Positions 33,590 through 43,096 of a stretch of DNA of 64,000 bases are shown here, piece by piece. The position numbers and the translations under genes were made by a program. Numbering within the stretch: position 1 is the stretch's first letter; the number at the start of each line of letters is the position of its first letter. The notes below the pieces were generated by a model. That model was not told where the DNA came from. It did not search any database and saw nothing but the letters and a program-made list of their open reading frames with translations. Location of the stretch: assembly GCF_040214835.1 (NCBI RefSeq), contig NZ_CP157874.1:373001-437000 (forward strand), given 5' to 3'. The DNA comes from Pseudomonas asiatica. Lineage in GTDB: Bacteria > Pseudomonadota > Gammaproteobacteria > Pseudomonadales > Pseudomonadaceae.

Positions 33590-35767
33590 TTACAACCCGT
33601 TACGCGCCTTGAACTCGCGGCGACGGCGGTGCAGTACCGGCTCGGTATAGCCGTTCGGCTGCTTGCCACCTTCCACCACCAGCTCTACCGCAGCCTGGAA
33701 CGCGACGTTGTCGTCGAAGTGCGGTGCCATCGGGCGATACAGGGCGTCGCCGGCGTTCTGCTGGTCGACCACCACGGCCATGCGCTTGAGGCTTTCCAGC
33801 ACCTGCTCCTGGCTGACTACGCCATGGCGCAGCCAGTTGGCCAGCAGCTGGGCCGAAATGCGCAGGGTGGCGCGGTCTTCCATCAGGCCGACGTTGTTGA
33901 TGTCCGGCACCTTCGAGCAACCCACACCCTGGTCGATCCAGCGCACCACGTAGCCGAGGATGCCCTGAGCGTTGTTGTCCAGTTCGTTGCGGATCTCTTC
34001 GGCCGACCAGTTGGTGTCGGCGGCCAGCGGGATGGACAGGATGTCGTCCACCGACGCCGGGGTACGCGAAGCCAGTTCACGCTGACGCGCCTGTACGTCC
34101 ACCTTGTGGTAGTGCAGCGCATGCAGGGTGGCGGCGGTCGGCGACGGCACCCAGGCGGTGTTGGCACCGGCCAGCGGGTGGGCGATCTTCTGCTCGAGCA
34201 TGGCCGCCATCAGGTCGGGCATGGCCCACATGCCTTTGCCGATCTGCGCACGGCCTTGCAGGCCGGTGGCCAGGCCAACGTCGACGTTGTTGTTCTCGTA
34301 GGCACCGATCCACTTCTCGTTCTTCATGGCGCCCTTGCGCACCACGGCGCCGGCTTCCATCGAGGTGTGGATTTCATCGCCGGTGCGGTCAAGGAAGCCG
34401 GTGTTGATGAACACCACGCGCTCGGCTGCGGCCTTGATGCACGACTTGAGGTTGACCGTGGTACGGCGCTCCTCGTCCATGATGCCGACCTTGACGGTGT
34501 TGCGCTTCATGCCCAGCAGGTCTTCGACCTGGCTGAAGATCTCGGCGGCGAAGGCTACTTCCTCCGGGCCGTGCATCTTCGGCTTGACGATGTACACGCT
34601 GCCGCTGCGGGTGTTCTTGCGGCTGGTGTTGCCATTGAGGTTGTGCAGGGCGATCAGGTTGGTGAACAGACCGTCCTGGATGCCTTCGGGGATTTCGTTG
34701 CCTTGGGCGTCGAGGATCGCCGGGTTGGTCATCAGGTGGCCAACGTTGCGCACGAACAGCAGCGAACGACCGTGCAGGGTCACGCTGCCGCAGTTGGGCG
34801 CGGCGTACTCGCGGTCCGGGTTCATGGTGCGGGTGAAGGTCTTGCCACCCTTGCTCACGCTTTCGGCCAGGTCGCCTTTCATCAGGCCCAGCCAGTTGCG
34901 GTAGACGATCACCTTGTCGTCGGCGTCGACGGCGGCAACCGAGTCTTCGCAGTCCATGATGGTGGTCAGCGCCGATTCCATCAGGATGTCTTTCACGCCG
35001 GCGGCGTCGGTGCTGCCGACCGGGGTGCTGGCATCGACCTGGATTTCGAAGTGCAGGCCGTTGTGCTTGAGCAGCACGGCAGTCGGCGCGGCGGCATCGC
35101 CATGGAAGCCGATCAGCTGGGCGTCGTCACGCAGGCCGCTGTTGCTGCCGCCTTTCAGGGCAACTACCAGCTTGCCACCTTCGATGCGGTAGCCGGTGGA
35201 GTCGACATGCGAGCCGGCCGCCAGTGGCGCGGCTTCGTCGAGGAAGGCGCGGGCGAAGGCGATGACCTTGTCGCCACGTACCTTGTTGTAGCCTTGGCCT
35301 TTCTCGGCGCCGCCTTCATCGCTGATGGCATCGGTGCCATACAGCGCGTCGTACAGCGAACCCCAACGGGCGTTGGCGGCGTTCAGGGCGAAGCGGGCGT
35401 TCATCACCGGTACGACCAGCTGCGGGCCGGCCATGTGGGCGATTTCTTCGTCCACGTTCTGGGTGGTGGCCTGGAAATCGTCGGCTTGTGGCAGCAGGTA
35501 GCCGATTTCCTGGAGGAATGCTTTGTAGGCTACGGCGTCGTGGGCCTGGCCTTTGCGTGCCTGGTGCCAGGCGTCGATCTTGGCTTGCAGCTCGTCGCGC
35601 TTGGCGAGCAGGGCTTTGTTCTTTGGAGCGAGGTCATTGATGATCTTCTCTGCACCCGCCCAGAACTGCTCGGCGACGATGCCGGTCCCCGGGATGGCTT
35701 CGTTGTTCACGAAGTCGTACAGGACCTTGGCGACCTGAAGGCCACCGACTTGAACGTATCCAGTCAT
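33590..35767 (-). CDS. glcB: Malate synthase G
   Basis: Condenses glyoxylate with acetyl-CoA to malate, the last step of glyoxylate and glycolate use. The 725-residue length and the start [20 protein letters not shown] are typical of isoform G. Visible landmarks include [33 protein letters not shown] with its acidic contact, [15 protein letters not shown] and the C-terminal [19 protein letters not shown]. The ATG at 35767 has GAGG upstream. It has a long upstream gap of about 450 bases to the next gene, and no glc operon genes lie beside it. Confidence 0.96.
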   Translation of the reverse strand: MTGYVQVGGLQVAKVLYDFVNNEAIPGTGIVAEQFWAGAEKIINDLAPKNKALLAKRDELQAKIDAWHQARKGQAHDAVAYKAFLQEIGYLLPQADDFQATTQNVDEEIAHMAGPQLVVPVMNARFALNAANARWGSLYDALYGTDAISDEGGAEKGQGYNKVRGDKVIAFARAFLDEAAPLAAGSHVDSTGYRIEGGKLVVALKGGSNSGLRDDAQLIGFHGDAAAPTAVLLKHNGLHFEIQVDASTPVGSTDAAGVKDILMESALTTIMDCEDSVAAVDADDKVIVYRNWLGLMKGDLAESVSKGGKTFTRTMNPDREYAAPNCGSVTLHGRSLLFVRNVGHLMTNPAILDAQGNEIPEGIQDGLFTNLIALHNLNGNTSRKNTRSGSVYIVKPKMHGPEEVAFAAEIFSQVEDLLGMKRNTVKVGIMDEERRTTVNLKSCIKAAAERVVFINTGFLDRTGDEIHTSMEAGAVVRKGAMKNEKWIGAYENNNVDVGLATGLQGRAQIGKGMWAMPDLMAAMLEQKIAHPLAGANTAWVPSPTAATLHALHYHKVDVQARQRELASRTPASVDDILSIPLAADTNWSAEEIRNELDNNAQGILGYVVRWIDQGVGCSKVPDINNVGLMEDRATLRISAQLLANWLRHGVVSQEQVLESLKRMAVVVDQQNAGDALYRPMAPHFDDNVAFQAAVELVVEGGKQPNGYTEPVLHRRRREFKARNGL

Positions 35768-35952
35768 TGCTTGCCTCACTCTGCTCAGCTATTTCGCTCT
35801 TCTGTATTAAGCCTGTAGCGCTTCTCTAAACACGGCACCAGTGCATGCCCCCGAGTAAAGCCCCGAGCGCGGCTGGGTGCGGCCTGCCAGACCGGCTGGC
35901 AGACAGTGTGCGTATTTTCACAGGCGCCTTGGCAGACATCCAAACGACGTTT

Positions 35953-35978
35953 TGTAGTCCGCGCCACGGGATACTACA
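35953..35978. promoter_or_regulatory. Spaced TGTAGT / ACTACA half-sites upstream of glcB
   Basis: TGTAGT (35953-35958) and ACTACA (35973-35978) form an inverted pair with 14 bases between, using the same arms as the aceE palindromes. It lies 186 bases before glcB. Nothing else certain is seen in 35768-36218, apart from a possible 13-codon ORF at 36061-36102 discussed in the findings. Confidence 0.25.
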
Positions 35979-36218
35979 TGAAGCAGTAGACGGGGCAAAA
36001 TCAGACTAAAAGCGCCGTTATGCGACCCGTTGGTCGCGTATGGTCACGCTGGGAGTGAGTATGTTCGCAAAAAACAGGTGGATTGTTCCAGATAAATCTT
36101 GAAACAGTACACGATTCGTTATGCGGATTGCCCTGCGGCAGGTTGCCGCGCCTTGCCTATACTGAGTCGATCCCCCGATTTTCTGCCGCACGGCGCGGTC
36201 CGACACGAGGAAGGGCTT

Positions 36219-36737
36219 GTGGATCATCTTGTACTGACTGTGATTGCCCCTGACAAGGCCGGCCAGGTCGAGCGCATTGCCCAGTGCATCGCCGACCACA
36301 GTGGCAACTGGCTGGAAAGCCGCATGTCGCGCATGGCCGGGCAGTTTGCCGGCATCCTGCGGGTGGCGGTGCCGGCGGAAAACTACGACGAGTTGGTGGC
36401 TTCGCTGCAGGGGTTGGTCCGATATGACATTCGCGTGCTGATCGCCGAGAGCGGCATCGAGCCGTCGTGTACCTGGAAGCCGATAGCAATGGAGCTGGTA
36501 GGTAATGACCGGCCGGGGATCGTGCGTGATATCACCCGCTTGCTGGCGGACCTGGGGGTGAACCTTGAGCGGTTTACCACTGAGGTGCGGCCGGCGCCCA
36601 TGAGCAGCGAACCGCTGTTCCATGCCGATGCCTTGCTGGCATTGCCGTTGACCCTGTCGCTGGAGGATTTGCAGCAGAAGCTGGAGAGCCTGGCGGACGA
36701 CTTGATGGTGGAGTTGAAGCTGCGGCCGGAGGATTGA
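36219..36737 (+). CDS. GcvR-like ACT-domain regulatory protein
   Basis: The GTG at 36219, preceded by GAGGAAGG, gives a 172-residue protein with two ACT domains: LVLTVIAPDKAGQVERIAQC (from about residue 4) and AMELVGNDRPGIVRDITRLL (from about residue 91). This is the layout of GcvR, which in E. coli works with GcvA to repress glycine cleavage in the absence of glycine. Proteins of this type in pseudomonads are poorly studied. A longer reading from ATG at 36099 adds residues rich in Cys and Pro that do not look like the family and is rejected. Confidence 0.83.
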   Translation: MDHLVLTVIAPDKAGQVERIAQCIADHSGNWLESRMSRMAGQFAGILRVAVPAENYDELVASLQGLVRYDIRVLIAESGIEPSCTWKPIAMELVGNDRPGIVRDITRLLADLGVNLERFTTEVRPAPMSSEPLFHADALLALPLTLSLEDLQQKLESLADDLMVELKLRPED

Positions 36738-36748
36738 TCCGAGATTGC

Positions 36749-36850
36749 CGGGCCGCTTCGCGGCCATCGCGACACAAGGCCGCTCCTACAAGGGTTACGC
36801 GTTCCCCTGTAGGAGCGGCCTTGTGTCGCGATGGGCTGCAAAGCAGCCCC
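36749..36850. repeat. REP-like inverted pair, family A
   Basis: Two facing family-A copies immediately after the GcvR-like gene, in a convergent gap with rarD. Confidence 0.85.
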
Positions 36851-36882
36851 CTGCGGTTATCCCGATATCACGGGGAAGGGCC

Positions 36883-36891
36883 TGTGGATAA
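36883..36891 (-). promoter_or_regulatory. Perfect DnaA box
   Basis: TGTGGATAA is the exact complement of the DnaA box TTATCCACA. It lies in the 330-base convergent gap between the GcvR-like gene and rarD. Confidence 0.5.
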
Positions 36892-36995
36892 CCTGGGGGT
36901 TCCCCTCTCCAGCCCAGGCCACGCGCGCCTTGCACGGCTTTGATCAAAAAACACCCAAAAATCAGCAGCTTGTGCACAAAGCACGGGGACGAGGG

Positions 36996-37004
36996 TGTGG
37001 ATAA
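36996..37004 (-). promoter_or_regulatory. Second perfect DnaA box
   Basis: A second exact TGTGGATAA, same orientation, 113 bases after the first. A related TTGTGCACAA lies between them at 36970-36979, within an AT-richer stretch (36943-36980). Confidence 0.5.
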
Positions 37005-37017
37005 CCTTTGGAGATGT

Positions 37018-37050
37018 CTCTGCAGGCCACGAATCACAAGGCCTGCAGAG
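37018..37050. terminator. 11-bp perfect inverted repeat past rarD
   Basis: CTCTGCAGGCC (37018-37028) and GGCCTGCAGAG (37040-37050) form a perfect stem with an 11-base loop. It lies just past the rarD stop codon. A T run (TTTTTT, about 37060) follows on the plus strand beyond a short gap, as part of a second small hairpin TGATCA-TTTTT-TGATCA. It could end transcripts coming from the left; on the rarD strand there is no T run. Confidence 0.45.
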
Positions 37051-37067
37051 TTGTGATCATTTTTTGA

Positions 37068-37955
37068 TCAGCTACGCTTGCGCAAACTGACCCACGCATC
37101 GACGCTGTAAATCGCCAAACCCGCCCAGATGAACATGAACGCCACCAAGTTGCTCGACGACAAGTGCTCATCGAACAGCAGCACCGCCTGCAGCAGCACC
37201 AGGGTCGGCGCCAGGTACTGCAGGAAGCCCAGCGTGGTATACGGCAAGTGCCGCGCGGCAGCGTTGAAGCACACCAGCGGCACCAGTGTCACCGGCCCCG
37301 CAGCCATCAGCCACAACGCTTCGCTGCTGGTGTAGAACGCGCCCTGGGCACTTGTCGCCGCCGGGTGCAGCAACAGCCAGCCAAGGGCCAGCGGTACCAG
37401 CATCCAGGTTTCCACCACCAGGCCCGGCAGCGCCGCCACCGGTGCCTGTTTGCGAATCAGCCCATAGAAGCCGAAGCTCAGCGCCAGCACCAGCGACACC
37501 CACGGCAGGCTGCCCACCTGCCACACCTGCTGGGCCACACCCACGGCGGCCATGGCCACGGCCAGCCACTGCAGGCGGCGCAGGCGCTCGCCGAGAATCA
37601 GCATGCCCAGCAGCACATTGATCAGTGGGTTGATGTAGTAACCCAGGCTGGCCTCGAGCATGCGCCCGTTGTTCACCGACCATACGTAGGTCAGCCAGTT
37701 GCCGGCGATCAGCGCCCCGCTCAGGGCCAGGATGCCCAGCCGGCGCGGGTTGTCACGCAGTTCACGCCACCAGCCAGGGTGTTTCCACACCAGTAGCAGC
37801 AACGAGCCGAACAAAGCCGACCAGAGCACCCGGTGGACAATGATCTCCACCGCCGGGACGCTCTGGATTGCCTTGAAGTACAGGGGGAACAGCCCCCAGA
37901 TGATGTAGGCGCTGAGGCCCAGTAGGTACCCGCGACGCGGGTTTGCGGCGTGCAT
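37068..37955 (-). CDS. rarD: EamA-family transporter RarD
   Basis: A 295-residue inner-membrane protein with ten predicted helices in two repeated EamA halves. It opens RGYLLGLSAYIIWGLFPLYF, a strong RarD signature, and continues with VEIIVHRVLWSALFGSLLLL. RarD proteins (chloramphenicol-sensitive protein) are thought to export small molecules; the substrate is not known. The gene is alone, with a convergent neighbour on one side and srkA in tandem on the other. Confidence 0.92.
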   Translation of the reverse strand: MHAANPRRGYLLGLSAYIIWGLFPLYFKAIQSVPAVEIIVHRVLWSALFGSLLLLVWKHPGWWRELRDNPRRLGILALSGALIAGNWLTYVWSVNNGRMLEASLGYYINPLINVLLGMLILGERLRRLQWLAVAMAAVGVAQQVWQVGSLPWVSLVLALSFGFYGLIRKQAPVAALPGLVVETWMLVPLALGWLLLHPAATSAQGAFYTSSEALWLMAAGPVTLVPLVCFNAAARHLPYTTLGFLQYLAPTLVLLQAVLLFDEHLSSSNLVAFMFIWAGLAIYSVDAWVSLRKRS

Positions 37956-38019
37956 GCAGAATCCTTGCTTAGGTAGCTAAATAAAGCGACGCCTATTGTA
38001 GACAGAGGCGGGCGTGCTT

Positions 38020-38994
38020 CTAGAACAATTTCAGCGGCGCTTCATCCAGTGCGGCCATTTGCTCGCGCAGGGCGAGAATCTGGTCTCCCCAGTAGCGTGG
38101 CTGGCCGAACCAGGGGAAGCTGGGCGGGAATGCCGGGTCGTCCCAGCGCCGCGCCAGCCAGGCGCTGTAGTGCAGCTGGCGCAGGGCGCGCAGGGGCTCG
38201 ATCAGGGCCAGCTCGCGCGGGTCGAAGTCGTGGAACTCGTTGTAGCCGTCGATCAGTTCGGCCAGTTGCCCCAGGCGCTCCTCGCGGCTGCCGGCCAGCA
38301 TCATCCACAGGTCCTGCACCGCCGGGCCCATGCGGCAGTCGTCGAGGTCGACCACGTGGTACACCTCGTCGCGGTGCATCAGGTTGCCGGGGTGCAGGTC
38401 GCCATGCAGGCGGATGAGCTGGTGCGGCGTGCGGGCATAGATGTCCTCCACCCGCTTGAGCAGGTCGCGAGCTACCGATTCGAACGCTGGCAGCAGTTCG
38501 CGGGGGACGAAGTCGCCTTCCAGCAGGGTATTCAGCGATGCATGGCCGAAGTTGTCCACAGCCAGCGCTTCGCGGTGCTCGAACGGTTTGCTGGCGCCCA
38601 CGGCGTGCAGGCGGCCGAGCAACTGGCCGAGGCGGTAGAGCTGGTCGAGGTTGCCCGGCTCTGGCGCGTGGCCGCCGCGGCGGGGGAACAGGGTGAAGCG
38701 GAAGCCCTGGTGTTCGAACAGGGTGCGGCCGTCGTGCTGCAGCGGGGCGACCACCGGCACTTCGCAGTCGGCCAGTTCGGCGGTGAAGCTGTGCTCTTCG
38801 AGGATGGCCGCGTCGCTCCAGCGGCCTGGGCGGTAGAACTTGGCGATCAGCGGTTGCGCGCCCTCGATGCCCACCTGGTAGACGCGGTTTTCGTAGCTGT
38901 TCAGCGCCAGCACCCGGGCATCGCTGAGAAAGCCCAGGCTTTCCACGGCGTCCAGGACCAGGTCGGGGGTGAGGGTGTCGAAGGGGTGGGACAT
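38020..38994 (-). CDS. srkA: Stress response kinase A (YihE family)
   Basis: A cytosolic Ser/Thr kinase of 324 residues with an aminoglycoside-phosphotransferase-like fold. The catalytic loop is RLHGDLHPGNLMHRD (about residues 200-214) and the metal segment is VVDLDDCRMGPAVQD. It opens HPFDTLTPDLVLDAVESLG, typical of SrkA. In E. coli this kinase protects cells from programmed death after envelope or antibiotic stress. The ATG at 38994 (GGAG upstream) is preferred to 39027. In E. coli dsbA follows srkA; here it does not. Confidence 0.92.
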   Translation of the reverse strand: MSHPFDTLTPDLVLDAVESLGFLSDARVLALNSYENRVYQVGIEGAQPLIAKFYRPGRWSDAAILEEHSFTAELADCEVPVVAPLQHDGRTLFEHQGFRFTLFPRRGGHAPEPGNLDQLYRLGQLLGRLHAVGASKPFEHREALAVDNFGHASLNTLLEGDFVPRELLPAFESVARDLLKRVEDIYARTPHQLIRLHGDLHPGNLMHRDEVYHVVDLDDCRMGPAVQDLWMMLAGSREERLGQLAELIDGYNEFHDFDPRELALIEPLRALRQLHYSAWLARRWDDPAFPPSFPWFGQPRYWGDQILALREQMAALDEAPLKLF

Positions 38995-39055
38995 GGTGGC
39001 TCCGGGGGTAGGCGGCGTGGGGGCCATGGTAGCGCGTTATGCCTGTACCGGCCTC

Positions 39056-39081
39056 TTCGCGGGTAAACCCGCTCCCACAGG
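39056..39081. repeat. Single REP-like unit, family B
   Basis: One copy only (TTCGCGGGTAAACCCGCTCC and CACAGG) between srkA and the ModE-like gene; all other family-B sites in the window are pairs. Confidence 0.75.
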
Positions 39082-39105
39082 TGCATCGTTTCCCTGGCGG
39101 CCAGG

Positions 39106-39876
39106 CTATGCAGGAATCCCAAGCAATACATAAGAGGGATGAAATTGAACCCGCACCAAACTGCCTGCTGCCACCCGCTGCCCAGCCAACCAATCCGTCT
39201 CGGCAAACGCACACAACGTCTGCCCATTCCCCAACGCCAACCGGACCTCACCAGGCCCATCAGCCTCCGCCAGCACCTCCTCCACCGTCGCCCGCAGGCA
39301 ATTGCTACCCACTTCGGCCTCTTCCTCGTCGGCCAGCAACCTCACCCACCCTGCCTTGAGCAGCGCCACTACCGTCGTACCCAGCGTCAGTTCCAGCCGT
39401 GCGGTGCTGTCCTGGGTGATCAACGCCTCGATCTCCAACCCTCCGCCCAACGCCAGGCTGACGCGATCATGCCGTCCCTCGCGGCGCAGGCCACTGACCT
39501 GGCCCTGCAACTGGTTGCGCGCGCTGGTACGCAGCATCAGCCGGCCGAGCAGGTCGAGGTCGCTGGACTCCTCGGCCGCTTCGAGGATTTGCGCCTGAAG
39601 GGCCTGCAGCCTCTGATACAGGCGCAGCACCCGCTGGCCTTCCGGCGACAGACGGGCACCACCGCCACCACGCCCGCCGGTACTGCGCTCGACGAGGGGC
39701 TGGCTGGCCAGGTTGTTGAGTTCGTCGATGGCGTCCCAGGCGGCCTTGTAGCTGATGCCCGCAGCCTTGGCGGCGCGGGTGATCGAACCTTCTTCGGCAA
39801 TGTGCTGCAGCAGCGCGATGCGCTGGGGGCGGCGGGCGATGTGCTGGGTGAGGTGGGGGGGCAGGGGCATGGGCAT
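39106..39876 (-). CDS. ModE-like transcriptional regulator with TOBE domains
   Basis: The 256-residue protein has an N-terminal winged helix of the ModE type (ALLQHIAEEGSITRAAKAAG, then SYKAAWDAIDELNNLASQPL) followed by two TOBE domains (about 120-185 and 190-256; e.g. RNQLQGQVSGLRREGRHDRV), which bind molybdate or tungstate in ModE. It likely senses an oxyanion and controls a transporter, but no mod genes lie nearby. The start at 39876 (MPMPLPPHL) has no strong ribosome site; ATG at 39870 is equally possible. Confidence 0.85.
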   Translation of the reverse strand: MPMPLPPHLTQHIARRPQRIALLQHIAEEGSITRAAKAAGISYKAAWDAIDELNNLASQPLVERSTGGRGGGGARLSPEGQRVLRLYQRLQALQAQILEAAEESSDLDLLGRLMLRTSARNQLQGQVSGLRREGRHDRVSLALGGGLEIEALITQDSTARLELTLGTTVVALLKAGWVRLLADEEEAEVGSNCLRATVEEVLAEADGPGEVRLALGNGQTLCAFAETDWLAGQRVAAGSLVRVQFHPSYVLLGIPA

Positions 39877-39908
39877 TCGGTCTTGTGGGGGCCTGAGGAT
39901 GGATAGTG

Positions 39909-40023
39909 TGTAGGAGCGGCCTTGTGTCGCGAAAGGGGCGCGAAGCGGCCCCACGATTCATGCCTTGGCAAATATCGCTGGGGCTGCTGCGCAGCCCGAT
40001 CGCGACACAAGGCCGCTCCTACA
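39909..40023. repeat. REP-like pair, family A, reversed order
   Basis: The two copies point outward (TGTAGGAGC... first, ...GCTCCTACA last), as at 30019 and 48021, between comF and the ModE-like gene. Confidence 0.85.
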
Positions 40024-40042
40024 CCGGGCGATCCGCGCTTGC

Positions 40043-40774
40043 TCATACATACCCCGGCTTGGGCGTGCGCGCCAGGCAATACACATCCACCCGCCGCGCA
40101 CCGGCCTTGCGCAGCACTTGGGCAACCGCCTGCGCGGTCGCACCGGTGGTCAACACGTCATCGACAATGGCGACGTGTTTGCCCGTCAGCTTGCCCGTGA
40201 CGGTAAACGCCAGGCGCAAGTTGCGTCGCCTGGCCTTGGCGTCCAGTTGTTGCTGCGCAGGTGTCTCCCGTGTGCGCAGCAGCAACCGCTCGTCGCAACG
40301 TACCCCCACCTGCGACGACAGCCAGCGCCCGAGCATCCCCGCCTGGTTGAACCCCCGCTCCCGTAGTCGACGTTTGGCCAAGGGTACAGGCAACAACAGG
40401 TCGGGGCGCGGCAGCCCTTCGGTAAAGCGGTGCAGCAGCCCATGCGCGAGCAATTCGGCCATCAGGCGCCCCAAGGGCCACTGGCGGTTGTGCTTGAAAC
40501 GGCTGATCAGCGTGTCCACCGGAAAGCCGAAATGCCACAGTGCAAGCACCTGCTCGAAGGCCGGTGCGCGGCGCTGGCACTGAGCGCAGGTCAGGCCGGC
40601 CATGGGCAACGGCAGGGCGCAGCGCAGGCAATGATCGCCCAGCCAGGGCAGTTCCTGCTCGCAGGCGACGCACAGCGGGTAGGCCTGCTCGGCAGGTTCA
40701 TCGCACAGTAAACACGATTGGTTAATAAGTGAGCACTTGTAAACCAGTCTTTTCCAGTGTGGTTGACAGTTCAT
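40043..40774 (-). CDS. comF: ComF family phosphoribosyltransferase-like protein
   Basis: A 243-residue protein with an N-terminal zinc-finger-like part (CLLCDEPAEQAYPLCVAC, then HCLRCALPLP and CAQCQRR: paired CxxC motifs) and a C-terminal phosphoribosyltransferase fold with the PRPP loop VAIVDDVLTTGATAQAVAQV. ComF/GntX proteins take part in DNA uptake in competent bacteria; a role in P. putida is not established. The first codons (MNCQPHWKRLVYK) lie within the BirA-type operator of bioB, so binding there may also affect comF. I see no good start further in. Confidence 0.88.
   Translation of the reverse strand: MNCQPHWKRLVYKCSLINQSCLLCDEPAEQAYPLCVACEQELPWLGDHCLRCALPLPMAGLTCAQCQRRAPAFEQVLALWHFGFPVDTLISRFKHNRQWPLGRLMAELLAHGLLHRFTEGLPRPDLLLPVPLAKRRLRERGFNQAGMLGRWLSSQVGVRCDERLLLRTRETPAQQQLDAKARRRNLRLAFTVTGKLTGKHVAIVDDVLTTGATAQAVAQVLRKAGARRVDVYCLARTPKPGYV
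40737..40768. promoter_or_regulatory. BirA-type biotin operator
   Basis: TTGTAAACC (40737-40745), a 15-base spacer, then GGTTGACA (40761-40768). This matches the proteobacterial BirA operator TTGTAAACC-N15/16-GGTTTACA with one change (G for T). It lies 96-127 bases before bioB. Confidence 0.85.
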
Positions 40775-40791
40775 AGGCCTTCCATGACTAT
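40763..40791 (+). promoter_or_regulatory. Probable bioB promoter
   Basis: A perfect -35 TTGACA (40763-40768) is part of the right arm of the BirA operator. A weak -10 (GACTAT, 40786-40791) follows after 17 bases. Bound BirA would cover the -35 and block RNA polymerase. Confidence 0.55.
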
Positions 40792-40863
40792 GCGAGCTAT
40801 ACGTGATGCGCTGGCGGGCTTTCCTGTCCCGGCGCCTGCTTCAGCCTAAACAAGGAAACGCCA

Positions 40864-41922
40864 ATGAGCGCCAGCACAACTGCAACAACACGTCACGACT
40901 GGTCCCTGGCCGAGGTCAAGGCGCTGTTCCAGCAACCATTCAATGACCTGCTGTTCCAGGCGCAGACCGTGCACCGCGCGCATTTCGACCCGAACCGCGT
41001 GCAGGTTTCGACCCTGCTGTCGATCAAGACCGGCGCCTGCCCGGAAGATTGCAAATATTGTCCACAGTCCGGCCACTACAACACGGGGCTGGAAAAACAG
41101 AAGCTGATGGAAGTGCAGAAGGTGCTGGAAGAAGCCGCCCGCGCCAAAGCCATCGGTTCTACCCGCTTCTGCATGGGCGCGGCGTGGAAGCACCCGTCGG
41201 CCAAAGACATGCCCTACGTGCTGGAGATGGTCAAAGGCGTGAAGGCCATGGGCCTGGAAACCTGCATGACCCTCGGCAAGCTCGACCAGGAGCAGACCAA
41301 GGCCCTGGCCCAGGCCGGCCTGGACTACTACAACCACAACCTCGACACCTCGCCGGAGTTCTACGGCAGCATCATCACCACCCGCACCTACAGCGAGCGC
41401 CTGCAGACCCTGGCCTACGTGCGCGATGCCGGGATGAAGATCTGCTCCGGCGGCATCCTCGGCATGGGCGAGTCGCTGGACGACCGCGCCGGCCTGCTGA
41501 TCCAGCTGGCCAACCTGCCCGAGCACCCGGAGTCGGTGCCGATCAACATGCTGGTCAAGGTGGCCGGCACGCCGCTGGCCGAGGAAGAAGACGTCGACCC
41601 GTTCGACTTCATCCGCATGCTGGCCGTTGCCCGTATCCTCATGCCCAAGTCGCACGTGCGCCTGTCCGCCGGCCGCGAGCAGATGAACGAGCAGATGCAG
41701 GCCCTGGCCTTCATGGCTGGCGCCAACTCGATCTTCTACGGCGAAAAACTGCTGACCACCGCCAACCCGCAGGCCGACAAGGACATGCAGCTGTTCGCAC
41801 GCCTGGGCATCAAGCCCGAAGCGCGTGAAGAGCACGCCGACGAAGTGCACCAGGCGGCCATCGAGCAGGCGCTGGTCGAGCAGCGCAGCAGCGAGATGTT
41901 CTACAACGCCGCGACAGCCTGA
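40864..41922 (+). CDS. bioB: Biotin synthase
   Basis: Radical SAM enzyme of 352 residues that inserts sulfur into dethiobiotin, the last step of biotin synthesis. The [4Fe-4S] cysteines are in [14 protein letters not shown] (about residues 58-71). Further cysteines and the arginine for the [2Fe-2S] cluster are present ([22 protein letters not shown]). AAGGAAACGCCA precedes the ATG. It is the first gene of bioBFHCD; bioA is not in the window. Confidence 0.98.
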   Translation: MSASTTATTRHDWSLAEVKALFQQPFNDLLFQAQTVHRAHFDPNRVQVSTLLSIKTGACPEDCKYCPQSGHYNTGLEKQKLMEVQKVLEEAARAKAIGSTRFCMGAAWKHPSAKDMPYVLEMVKGVKAMGLETCMTLGKLDQEQTKALAQAGLDYYNHNLDTSPEFYGSIITTRTYSERLQTLAYVRDAGMKICSGGILGMGESLDDRAGLLIQLANLPEHPESVPINMLVKVAGTPLAEEEDVDPFDFIRMLAVARILMPKSHVRLSAGREQMNEQMQALAFMAGANSIFYGEKLLTTANPQADKDMQLFARLGIKPEAREEHADEVHQAAIEQALVEQRSSEMFYNAATA

Positions 41923-41923
41923 A

Positions 41924-43096
41924 ATGGCCTTCGACCTGGCGGCGCGCCTGGCCGAACGGCGCGCCGCAGACCTGTATCGGCAGCGGCCACTGCTGGAAAG
42001 CCCGCAGGGGCCGGAAGTGGTGGTCGATGGCCAGCGTATGCTGGCCTTCTGCAGCAATGACTACCTGGGCCTGGCCAACCACCCCGAGGTGATTGCCGCC
42101 TGGCAGGCCGGCGCAGAGCGTTGGGGTGTCGGTGGCGGTGCCTCGCACCTGGTGATCGGCCACAGTACGCCGCACCACCAGGTGGAAGAGGCCTTGGCCG
42201 AACTCACCGGGCGCCCGCGCGCGCTGTTGTTCTCCACCGGCTACATGGCCAACCTGGGCGCCATCACCGCGCTGGTGGGGCAGGGCGACACGGTGCTGCA
42301 GGACCGCCTGAACCACGCGTCGCTGCTGGATGGCGGCTTGCTCAGCGGCGCCCGTTTCAACCGCTACCTGCACAACGACCCGGCCAGCCTGGCCAGCCGC
42401 CTGGACAAGGCCGTCGGCAATACCCTGGTAGTGACCGATGGCGTGTTCAGCATGGACGGCGACCTGGCCGACCTGCCGGCGCTGGCCGATGTCGCCCGCG
42501 CCCGCGGTGCCTGGCTGATGGTCGACGATGCCCATGGCCTGGGCACCCTCGGCACCCAGGGTGGCGGTATCGTCGAGCACTTCGGCCTGGGCGTTGAAGA
42601 TGTGCCGGTGTTGATCGGTACGCTGGGCAAGGCCTGTGGTACCGCTGGCGCCTTTGTGGCTGGCAGCGAAGAACTGATCGAGGCGCTGGTGCAGTTCGCC
42701 CGCCCGTACATCTACACCACCAGCCAGCCACCGGCGCTGGCCTGCGCCACCCTCAAGAGCCTGGAACTGCTGCGTCGCGAGGCCTGGCGCCGCGAGCACC
42801 TGGCCGCGCTGATCCGCCAGTTCCGTGAAGGCGCGCAGCAGATCGGCCTGGCATTGATGGACAGCCCGACGCCGATCCAGCCGATCGTCATCGGCGACAG
42901 CGCACAGGCCCTGCGCCTGTCACGCATGCTGCGCGAGCGCGGCTTGCTGGTGACGGCCATCCGCCCGCCCACCGTGCCGGCGGGCAGCGCACGCCTGCGG
43001 GTGACATTGAGCGCCGCGCACAGCGAGGCGCAGGTGCAGCTATTGTTGAATGCATTGGCCGAGTGTTATCCACAATTGGAGAGCGCCGATGCGTAA
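41924..43096 (+). CDS. bioF: 8-amino-7-oxononanoate synthase
   Basis: PLP enzyme of 390 residues that joins pimeloyl-ACP with alanine. Landmarks are [15 protein letters not shown], the glycine-rich [30 protein letters not shown] and the PLP lysine in [18 protein letters not shown]. Full length. It begins one base after the bioB stop codon and overlaps bioH by eight bases. Confidence 0.97.
   Translation: MAFDLAARLAERRAADLYRQRPLLESPQGPEVVVDGQRMLAFCSNDYLGLANHPEVIAAWQAGAERWGVGGGASHLVIGHSTPHHQVEEALAELTGRPRALLFSTGYMANLGAITALVGQGDTVLQDRLNHASLLDGGLLSGARFNRYLHNDPASLASRLDKAVGNTLVVTDGVFSMDGDLADLPALADVARARGAWLMVDDAHGLGTLGTQGGGIVEHFGLGVEDVPVLIGTLGKACGTAGAFVAGSEELIEALVQFARPYIYTTSQPPALACATLKSLELLRREAWRREHLAALIRQFREGAQQIGLALMDSPTPIQPIVIGDSAQALRLSRMLRERGLLVTAIRPPTVPAGSARLRVTLSAAHSEAQVQLLLNALAECYPQLESADA

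Noticed and set aside
36099..36218. Longer N-terminus for the GcvR-like protein
   Set aside because: The added segment lacks ACT-family similarity, and the GTG at 36219 has GAGGAAGG upstream.
43068..43076. A perfect TTATCCACA DnaA box
   Set aside because: Lies inside the bioF coding sequence near its 3' end as a single box, so probably chance.
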